64,000 nt of DNA. Origin: Vreelandella profundi. Lineage in GTDB: Bacteria; Pseudomonadota; Gammaproteobacteria; Pseudomonadales; Halomonadaceae. Made by a program: the position numbers and the translations under genes. The notes beneath the pieces are model-generated. The model was not told the DNA's origin. It worked only from the letters and a program-made list of their open reading frames with translations, and ran no database searches. Location: NCBI RefSeq assembly GCF_019722725.1, contig NZ_CP077941.1:496001-560000 (forward strand), written 5' to 3'. Below are positions 57,915 through 64,000 of the stretch, piece after piece (position 1 is the first letter of the stretch; every line of letters begins with the position of its first letter).

Positions 57915-59185
57915 CGCCCGCGATTCTAGTATTCGTATTGCTGTTATTTATTGGTGCGCCCGTTGCGGTGGTGATGGCGATGTCGGGGCTAGCGGGTGGT
58001 TTCGCGCTGGGCGGTGAACGCATGCTAGGCATTATTGCCGATCGCATGTTCTCTGGCGTTTCCGGCTTTCTATTGATTGCCATTCCCTATTTTATCTTTA
58101 CCGCTGAACTGATGAACCAGGGCGGGCTAACCCATAAGCTGATCGCGTTTAACAATGCCTTATTCGGCCGTGTGCGCGGATCGCTTTCCCATGTGAATAT
58201 TTCGGTGTCGGTGTTTTTTGCTGGTCTGACCGGCGCCGCCGTCACGGATACCGTGGCGATTGGTAAAATCATGATCCCCGAGATGAAAAAGCAGGGCTAC
58301 GACGCCGAGTATGCCGCCGCCGTTACCGCCTGTTCATCGATCATTGGGCCGATCATTCCCCCCAGCGTCGTTATGGTGGTGTACGCCACGCTGCTGCGGG
58401 ATATTTCGGTGATCGATCTATTTGCAGGGGGCATTATTCCCGGGCTGTTAATGGCGTTAGCACTGCTGGGAATGAGTTTTTTTCTAGCCTGGAAACGTAA
58501 CTATCCTAAGCAGGCGCCGACGCCGTTTAAGGCCGCGGTGATTGCTCTGCTGGTCGCGCTTCCGGCGATGGTGGTGCCGCTAATTATCATGGGCGGCATT
58601 CTCTCCGGGCTTACCACAATTACGGAAGCCTCCGGCTTTGCCGCCGTTTACGCCATCATCATTGGCACCGTGTTCTACCGCAATCTTACCTGGCGCAAAA
58701 TATGGGACTCGCTGGTGACCACCGTGCGCTTTTCAGGCGTGGTGTTCTTTCTGTTGGCAACGTCTGCGGTACTGGGCTGGTTCGTCACGCGCTCGGGCAT
58801 TGCCCGCGACGCCGCAAGCTTGATTACCACCTTTAGCGATATGGCCTTTGTGCAGCTGATGCTGGTATGCCTGCTACTGTTAGTGATTGGCACGGTGATG
58901 GATGTATTGCCTGCATTAGTCGTGATTGCCCCGGTGTTAGTGCCCGCGATGATTCAGCTTGGTTTTGATCCGCTGCACTTCGCTATTTTAATGATTGTGG
59001 TGCTGAATATCTCCAATGTAACGCCGCCGGTAGGGATGACGCTAATGACCGCCGCGCGAATAGCCGAGGTGCCCTATGAGCGGGCAATTATTGCCTCGCT
59101 ACCGTTCTACGTCTCGTTTCTGGTGGTGATTGTGCTGCTAGCCGCATTTCCAGCGCTTTCCACCTGGATTCCTTCTTTACTCTAA
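57911..59185 (+). CDS. TRAP transporter large permease (DctM type)
   Basis: The product is 424 aa with about 12 membrane helices. Family motifs are present: FLLIAIPYFIFTAELMNQGGL, FFAGLTGAAVTDTVAIGKIMIPEMKKQGYD, ACSSIIGPIIPPSVVMVVYA and NVTPPVGMTLMTAARIA. It is the sodium-driven transport subunit, a sensible choice for a marine or halophilic cell. The next gene starts 76 bp downstream. Confidence 0.96.
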   Translation: MTPAILVFVLLLFIGAPVAVVMAMSGLAGGFALGGERMLGIIADRMFSGVSGFLLIAIPYFIFTAELMNQGGLTHKLIAFNNALFGRVRGSLSHVNISVSVFFAGLTGAAVTDTVAIGKIMIPEMKKQGYDAEYAAAVTACSSIIGPIIPPSVVMVVYATLLRDISVIDLFAGGIIPGLLMALALLGMSFFLAWKRNYPKQAPTPFKAAVIALLVALPAMVVPLIIMGGILSGLTTITEASGFAAVYAIIIGTVFYRNLTWRKIWDSLVTTVRFSGVVFFLLATSAVLGWFVTRSGIARDAASLITTFSDMAFVQLMLVCLLLLVIGTVMDVLPALVVIAPVLVPAMIQLGFDPLHFAILMIVVLNISNVTPPVGMTLMTAARIAEVPYERAIIASLPFYVSFLVVIVLLAAFPALSTWIPSLL

Positions 59186-59261
59186 TGGGCTCAGGGGTTG
59201 TACGAAACGTCAGCGAAGGCAGGTTGTTCTCGTCAAGAACCTAAGGATTGCGAACTTAATC

Positions 59262-60293
59262 ATGAAATGTTTCTACCATCCCGACCAGGCCGCTCATGCG
59301 CCGCCAACGTTTTTACTGCGCGGGCAGCCTGCGCCGTCTCCGGAAGGGCCGGTGCGCGCGGAGCTGCTCTCGCAAGGTTTGGCCATTGCAGGGCTTACGC
59401 TGACAGCGCCTAGCGAAGCGGATTCTCCTCGGCTACGTATGCGTTTAGAGCAGATTCATACGCCGCGCTACCTGCAGTTTTTGGAGACTATTTACGCGCG
59501 CTGGCAGGCACTGCCCAATGCAGCGGCGTTTGTCGCGCCGAATATTCATCCTTGTGGGGGCGGTCACCACTACCCGCGCCATCCTCTTGGCCAAGCGGGC
59601 TGGCATTTGCACGATATGGCCTGCCCGCTCAGTGCCACAAGCTTTCAGGGCGCGCTGGCCTCCGCCGCGACGGCTGAAGCCGCTGCAGAAGAAGTGCTTA
59701 ACGGCGCGCCGAATGCCTACGCGCTTTGCCGCCCGCCGGGCCATCATGCTGGGCCCGAGCGCGCCGGTGGCTTTTGCCTGCTTAATAATGCCGCGCTGGC
59801 GGCCACGGTGCTACGCGAGCGCTTTGCCAAGGTGGCGATCATTGATGTGGATCTGCATCATGGTAACGGCACCCAGGATATTTTCTACGCCCGCAGCGAC
59901 GTGTGGACCGGTTCGCTGCACGCCGACCCCAGCGACTTCTACCCGTTCTTTTGGGGCGGCGCCGATGAAGAGGGCTGTGGCGAGGGCTTAGACGCCAACG
60001 TCAATTTGCCGTTGCCTGTCGGAAGCGATGGCGAGGTGTTTCTAGATGCGCTGGCGGTGTTAATTGATCATCTTCAGAGCTATGCACCCGATGCAGTGGT
60101 AGTGGCGCTGGGGTTGGATGCTCATAAAGACGACCCGTTAGCCGGCCTGAACGTGGAAACCGACGCCTTTTTCGATGTGGGCAAGCGCTTAGCCGCGCTG
60201 TCGCTGCCCACGGTAATTATTCAGGAAGGTGGCTATCCTACCGAGCATTTAAGCGCCAACTTGGCTGCCTTTATGCAGGGCTTTGCGCCATGA
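59262..60293 (+). CDS. Histone-deacetylase-fold amidohydrolase, acetylpolyamine-amidohydrolase-like
   Basis: The product is 343 aa. All catalytic elements of the zinc family are present: tandem His161-His162 in RPPGHHAG, zinc ligands Asp197 and His199 in DVDLHHGNGTQ, Asp286 in LGLDAHKDDP, and the transition-state Tyr325 in QEGGYPTEH. The overall pattern (WHLHDMACPLSATSFQGAL) is nearer to acetylpolyamine amidohydrolases than to AcuC. It should hydrolyse an N-acyl amide on a small amine. It overlaps the next deacetylase by 4 nt. Confidence 0.9.
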   Translation: MKCFYHPDQAAHAPPTFLLRGQPAPSPEGPVRAELLSQGLAIAGLTLTAPSEADSPRLRMRLEQIHTPRYLQFLETIYARWQALPNAAAFVAPNIHPCGGGHHYPRHPLGQAGWHLHDMACPLSATSFQGALASAATAEAAAEEVLNGAPNAYALCRPPGHHAGPERAGGFCLLNNAALAATVLRERFAKVAIIDVDLHHGNGTQDIFYARSDVWTGSLHADPSDFYPFFWGGADEEGCGEGLDANVNLPLPVGSDGEVFLDALAVLIDHLQSYAPDAVVVALGLDAHKDDPLAGLNVETDAFFDVGKRLAALSLPTVIIQEGGYPTEHLSANLAAFMQGFAP

Positions 60294-61396
60294 AGCCCAC
60301 CGGCTTTTACTGGCACGAGCGCTGCTTTTGGCATGACCAAGGGGCAATAGGCGTATTTTCCGCACCCGGTGAGTTTTTACAGCCCCAGGCGGCGTCTGAA
60401 AGCCCGGAGAGCAAGCGTCGGTTAAAAAACATTCTCGAAGCCAGCGGGCTGATTGACGAACTTCACGTCGTGAAACCACCGGCGGTAACGATTGATGATC
60501 TGCTGCGTTTTCACACCCCGCGCTATTTAAATCTGCTTCAGGCAGGTGACAAAAGCCAAGGCGGTAACGGTGGTGACTGCGCGCCCTTTATGCCCGGCAG
60601 CTGGGCGGCGGCTACTCAGTCGGCGGGGTTGGCGGTGGCGGCTGTTGAGGCGGTAGCGCTGGGCGACGTAAGCAACGCTTACGCGCTATGCCGCCCGCCT
60701 GGCCACCACGCAGAAGCTGATCAAGGCCGCGGTTTTTGCCTGCTGGGCAACATTCCCGTGGCGGTGATGCGCGCCCGCGCCTTAGGGCAGGTGACGCGCG
60801 TGGCGATACTCGATTGGGATGTTCACCACGGCAACGGACAGCAGGCCGCCTTTTACAGCGAGCCTGACGTGTTCACGGTGTCGCTCCATCAAGCGGCTAA
60901 CTACCCGCTGGAAACCGGTAGCTTTGACGAGCAGGGCGAAGGCCCGGGTCTCGGCGCCAATCTTAATTTACCGCTGCCGCCGGGCTGTGGCTTAGGCGCC
61001 TACGCGCACGCCATGGAAACGCTGGTACTGCCTGCGCTGGAAGCCTTTGCGCCTGAATTGATCGTCGTGGCCTGCGGCTATGATGCCTGCGCCAAAGACC
61101 CGCTAGGTAAAATGCTGCTCAATACCGAAGCGTTCGCCCGCATGACGGCTCAGCTGAAAGCACTGGCCGAGCGCTGCTGCGAAGGCAAGCTTGTCGTGAT
61201 ACACGAAGGTGGCTACTCGGAGGGCTACGTGCCGCTATGCGGTCACGCGGTTATCCAAACCCTGGCGGGCAGTACGACGACCGTACCCGATCCGCAAAAC
61301 GATGAAATTGCCGCGTGGGGCTACCAGGCCCTGCAACCGCATCAGCAGGCCTTAATTGAAGGCTGGTGCCAACAGTGGGAGCACGCAAAACGATGA
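60290..61396 (+). CDS. Class II histone-deacetylase-like amidohydrolase (HdaH type)
   Basis: The product is 368 aa. It begins GFYWHERCFWHDQG, typical of bacterial class II members, and carries His139-His140 in PPGHHAE, Asp177 and His179 in DWDVHHGNGQQ, Asp265 in CGYDACAKDPLG and Tyr309 in HEGGYS. It is clearly related to, but far from identical with, the preceding gene, so the two are distinct enzymes rather than a recent duplication. Its stop overlaps the aminotransferase start (ATGA). Confidence 0.92.
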   Translation: MKPTGFYWHERCFWHDQGAIGVFSAPGEFLQPQAASESPESKRRLKNILEASGLIDELHVVKPPAVTIDDLLRFHTPRYLNLLQAGDKSQGGNGGDCAPFMPGSWAAATQSAGLAVAAVEAVALGDVSNAYALCRPPGHHAEADQGRGFCLLGNIPVAVMRARALGQVTRVAILDWDVHHGNGQQAAFYSEPDVFTVSLHQAANYPLETGSFDEQGEGPGLGANLNLPLPPGCGLGAYAHAMETLVLPALEAFAPELIVVACGYDACAKDPLGKMLLNTEAFARMTAQLKALAERCCEGKLVVIHEGGYSEGYVPLCGHAVIQTLAGSTTTVPDPQNDEIAAWGYQALQPHQQALIEGWCQQWEHAKR

Positions 61397-62349
61397 CACC
61401 GCTTGATGATCGCGATGGCTGGATTTGGCTGGACGGTGAATGGCGTGAGTGGCGCGACGCTAAGGTTCATCTGTTTACCCATACCCTGCACTACGGCATG
61501 GGCTGTTTTGAAGGTGTGCGTGCTTACGCAGGCTCTACGGGCACACATCTGTTCCGCGTCGCTGAACACACGCGCCGCCTGGCAGAAAGCGCGCATGCGC
61601 TGGACATTCCCCTGCCGTTTAGCGAGGCAGACATCATCACTGCTCAGCGCGAGTGCCTGAGCAAAAATAGCCTAACCAATGCCTATCTAAAACCCACCGT
61701 ATTTTTAGGCTCAGAAGGCTTGGGGCTGCGTGCTCAGGGGCTCAGCACCCATTTGATGGTGGCAGCTTGGGATTTAGGTCCGTACATTTCACCGCAGGCG
61801 GCCACCCATGGTTTGCGCGCACTGACCTCTTCCTGGGCGCGGCATCACGTCAACATCAGCCTGTGCCGGGCCAAGACCAGCGGGCACTACGTTAACTCGA
61901 TGCTCGCGCTCAATACCGCCGTGAAGGCGGGCTTTGATGAAACCATCATGCTTGATCCGGAAGGCTATGTGGCCGAGGCCTCGGCGGCTAACGTCTTTTT
62001 GCTGCGCGACGGCATGCTGCATACGCCGGAAGTAACGTCGTGCCTGCAGGGCATTACCCGGGATAGTGTGATTCAGTTGGCGCAGAAGGTGCTGGGCATT
62101 GAAGTGCGTGAGCGGCGGATTACTCGCGATGAGCTATATACCGCTGATGAAGCGTTCTTAACCGGCACCGCCGCTGAGATACTGCCGCTGCGCGAGTTGG
62201 ATGGGCGGCGTATTGGCGCCCGCGCTGGGGCGCCACCGGCCAATGAACCCATCCTCCCGCGCAGCGTGACGGCTCAGCTGCAGGGCTTATACCGTCAGGC
62301 GGTGCGTGGCGAACTGGATGATTTTAGACATTGGCTAACGCAGGCTTAA
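61393..62349 (+). CDS. Branched-chain-type aminotransferase (class IV PLP, IlvE-like)
   Basis: The product is 318 aa from the ATG at 61393. It shows THTLHYGMGCFEGVRAY, the PLP lysine K161 in RAKTSGHYVNS, and EASAANVFLLRDG and TPEVTSCLQGITRDSVI. These are the motifs of IlvE. In this catabolic context it may act on the deacylated amino acid rather than on leucine, isoleucine or valine. It ends on TTAA shared with the convergent HisC-like gene. Confidence 0.88.
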   Translation: MTPLDDRDGWIWLDGEWREWRDAKVHLFTHTLHYGMGCFEGVRAYAGSTGTHLFRVAEHTRRLAESAHALDIPLPFSEADIITAQRECLSKNSLTNAYLKPTVFLGSEGLGLRAQGLSTHLMVAAWDLGPYISPQAATHGLRALTSSWARHHVNISLCRAKTSGHYVNSMLALNTAVKAGFDETIMLDPEGYVAEASAANVFLLRDGMLHTPEVTSCLQGITRDSVIQLAQKVLGIEVRERRITRDELYTADEAFLTGTAAEILPLRELDGRRIGARAGAPPANEPILPRSVTAQLQGLYRQAVRGELDDFRHWLTQA

Positions 62350-63449
62350 GCGGTAATCGCAGCCTCTAATGCCGAGAGCTTTCCTGTCTCCAGCGCTGCT
62401 TGTACGGCGGTAATACGAATGATATTGGCAAGCGCCGGGTGTGCTAAGCGCGCAACTAACACGCCTTCGGCGAGCAGCTGCTGATGCACCTCGGCGGCAA
62501 GCTCCGCGCTGGGTAAGCGAATGCCAACAAAGTTGGTGGCGCTGGGTAGAACGTCCGCCCCTAGGGCGCGAAAGTGTGCTGCCAGCTGCTCACGGCGCGC
62601 TTTTACATCGGCCACGTGCTGGTGAACCTCGTCAGGATGATCGAGCACCACTTCCGCGGCCGCTAGCGTTAACGACGACACCGCATAGTGAATGCGCACT
62701 TTCATCATCATCGCCAGCACGTCAGGGTCCGCGATGGCATAGCCAATGCGTAAGCCCGCCAGGCCATGAGCTTTTGACAACGTACGCAGGCGTATCACGC
62801 CGGGCAGCGCCTGAGCCGCGAACTCGCTGTTAGCATCGTCGCGAAAATCCCCATAGGCTTCATCCAACAACAGCCAGCAGGTGTCGGGCAGCGCTTCGCG
62901 CAGCTTAACAATCGCGCTGTCGCTGTGTAAGTGACCGCTGGGGTTGTCGGGATTGGCTAGGTACACCAGTCGTGCATCTTCGTTATGCGCCGCGGCAGCC
63001 AGCGCTTCCAAATCGGGTGCCAGCACGCCAGTTGCCTCAACGTAGCTGGGCTCAACCAAGCGGCATCCCTGGCCAAGCGCAAAATAGCCAAAGGTGGGGT
63101 AGGTGCCGGCGGTGCAAATGACGGTCGCACCGGGTTCACAGGTCGTGCGCAGGGCCAGCGCAATAAGGCTGTCGGCACCGGCATCGACCAGCAGTGTTTC
63201 AAGCGCCATGCCATGCTGGGTACTCAGGCGCTGGCGCACGCCGAGCGCTTCGGCATCGCCGTAGCAGTAAACGTGTTCGGCTAGGGCATCGCCAAAGTGC
63301 GCGCGCAGCGCACGGTGGGGCATGTCCAGGCCTTCGTTAGAGCCCAACCGATGCGGGATCTCCTTTCCAATGCGGCGCTCTAACACCTTGATGCCAGGAA
63401 ACGGATTAACAGGGCCTTCACTGGTTAAGTGCTCGGGGTAGCGGGGCAT
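62346..63449 (-). CDS. Histidinol-phosphate-aminotransferase-like class I/II PLP enzyme
   Basis: The product is 367 aa. It has HRLGSNEGLDMPHRAL (the substrate-loop pattern), YCYGDAEALGVRQRLS, YLANPDNPSGHLH, LLLDEAYGDFRDD and the PLP lysine in RLRTLSKAHGLAGLRIGYA. HisC-like enzymes outside his operons often transaminate other amino acids, so the name should not be taken as proof of histidine synthesis. It is transcribed toward the aminotransferase operon. Confidence 0.82.
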   Translation of the reverse strand: MPRYPEHLTSEGPVNPFPGIKVLERRIGKEIPHRLGSNEGLDMPHRALRAHFGDALAEHVYCYGDAEALGVRQRLSTQHGMALETLLVDAGADSLIALALRTTCEPGATVICTAGTYPTFGYFALGQGCRLVEPSYVEATGVLAPDLEALAAAAHNEDARLVYLANPDNPSGHLHSDSAIVKLREALPDTCWLLLDEAYGDFRDDANSEFAAQALPGVIRLRTLSKAHGLAGLRIGYAIADPDVLAMMMKVRIHYAVSSLTLAAAEVVLDHPDEVHQHVADVKARREQLAAHFRALGADVLPSATNFVGIRLPSAELAAEVHQQLLAEGVLVARLAHPALANIIRITAVQAALETGKLSALEAAITA

Positions 63450-63507
63450 AGCGGTTCCTAAAAGCGATGTCTAAAAACAGTCGTAATGATCAGCGTTGGG
63501 CTTTTCG

Positions 63508-64000
63508 TTAAAGCACTTTACCGCGATTCAATAGGTTGAGCGGGTCTAGCGCTTGCTTGAGAGTCTGCATCAACTCGATTTCGGCGCTGGCGCGGCAAGT
63601 GCTTAGCCACGGGCGTTTTTCCAGGCCAATGCCGTGTTCAGCGGACACAGAACCGCCAAGCGCGGTCAGCGGCTCATAAACCATGGCTTCAACTTCACGG
63701 CGAATCTCGATGGCATCGTTGCCGGTACTCACGGAAATATGCAGGTTGCCATCGCCTAAGTGGCCAAACACCACTAGCCGCGCCTCTGGCCAGCGCTGGG
63801 TTAGCTGCGTTTCCAGCGCGACGGTGTAGCGCTGCATATCGGCAATCGGCAGACTGACATCAAAGGTGAAAACCGGTGACATGCCTTTGACCAGTCCTTC
63901 AATATCTTCACGAATGGCCCACAGCCCATCGCGCTGGGCGTGGGATTGCGCGATCACCGCATCGACAATCAATTCACTCTCTAGCGCGCTTTCCAGCGCT
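63508..64000 (-). CDS. FAD-linked oxidase C-terminal part (GlcD/DLD family), 5' end outside
   Basis: The last 163 codons are in the window and the frame is open to the right edge. FDVSLPIADMQRY, the metal/substrate pair in VVFGHLGDGNLHISV, and GSVSAEHGIGLEKR are the C-terminal hallmarks of D-lactate/D-2-hydroxyacid dehydrogenases with FAD. It oxidises a D-2-hydroxy acid; the substrate is not readable. It lies 58 bp upstream of the HisC-like gene on the same strand, so the two may be cotranscribed. Confidence 0.88.
   Translation of the reverse strand, partial: ALESALESELIVDAVIAQSHAQRDGLWAIREDIEGLVKGMSPVFTFDVSLPIADMQRYTVALETQLTQRWPEARLVVFGHLGDGNLHISVSTGNDAIEIRREVEAMVYEPLTALGGSVSAEHGIGLEKRPWLSTCRASAEIELMQTLKQALDPLNLLNRGKVL

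Overview
The window reads as chromosomal DNA of a halophilic gammaproteobacterium, most likely Halomonas or a close relative. This rests on gene content and order, not on any search. The housekeeping blocks follow the order I know from Pseudomonas aeruginosa: trkA-rsmB-fmt-def / dprA-tsaC-hemF-aroE, and queA-tgt-yajC-secDF / suhB / trmJ-cysE-iscR...ndk-rlmN-pilF-rodZ-ispG-hisS-yfgM-bamB-der. Full Trk potassium uptake, osmoregulated periplasmic glucan synthesis (opgGH), compact ethanolamine use and a TRAP uptake operon fit a salt-adapted heterotroph. I see no insertion sequence, prophage, integrase or CRISPR array.

Layout. 1-2.7 kb (minus): the start of a CobW/COG0523 GTPase gene with a Zur-like box upstream, a DUF2805-type small protein, a PepSY membrane protein with a His-rich loop, and a methyltransferase. 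3.0-7.1 kb: opgGH. 7.4-11.3 kb: eutB-eutC and an ethanolamine permease. 11.4-12.6 kb: a CIA30-type protein and a zinc-less sirtuin. 12.7-18.4 kb (minus): a complete bioB-F-H-C-D-A biotin operon, with two BirA-like operators before bioB. 18.5-20.6 kb: tapT (DTW) and a TraB-family membrane protein, convergent. 20.7-26.9 kb (minus): def-fmt-rsmB-dodecin-trkA-trkH. 27.1-31.5 kb (plus): a dprA-linked exported protein, dprA, tsaC, hemF, aroE. 31.7-33.2 kb (minus): two lipoproteins, one an M48 protease. 33.3-45.9 kb (minus): the long cysE-iscR-iscS-iscA-ndk-rlmN-pilF-rodZ-ispG-hisS-yfgM-bamB-der run. 46.0-53.5 kb: trmJ, suhB, secDF-yajC, tgt, queA. 53.6 kb: tRNA-Leu(CAA). 53.9-62.3 kb (plus): an AraC regulator, then ridA, an ornithine-cyclodeaminase-family reductase, TRAP dctPQM, two histone-deacetylase-fold amidohydrolases and an IlvE-like aminotransferase. 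62.3-64.0 kb (minus): a HisC-like aminotransferase and the 3' end of a GlcD/DLD-type FAD oxidase gene.

Points of interest. (1) The isc operon is reduced to iscR-iscS-iscA, directly followed by ndk. iscU, hscB, hscA, fdx and iscX are absent from their usual place, and IscS lacks the C-terminal tail that docks IscU in the canonical system. (2) The 53.9-62.3 kb cluster looks like an undescribed catabolic route for an N-acylated amine or amino acid: TRAP uptake, zinc deacylation, transamination, imine handling and cyclic ketimine reduction. A 21-bp-spaced direct repeat before ridA is a good candidate for the AraC operator. (3) Short tandem duplications of 13-20 bp recur just past gene ends, several of them including the stop codon. 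dctP has four in-frame stops in a 4 x 15 bp array, and an 18-bp unit is repeated five times after suhB. (4) Several readable control sites are present: Zur, BirA, IscR with its promoter, hairpins between genes, and strong bidirectional terminators.
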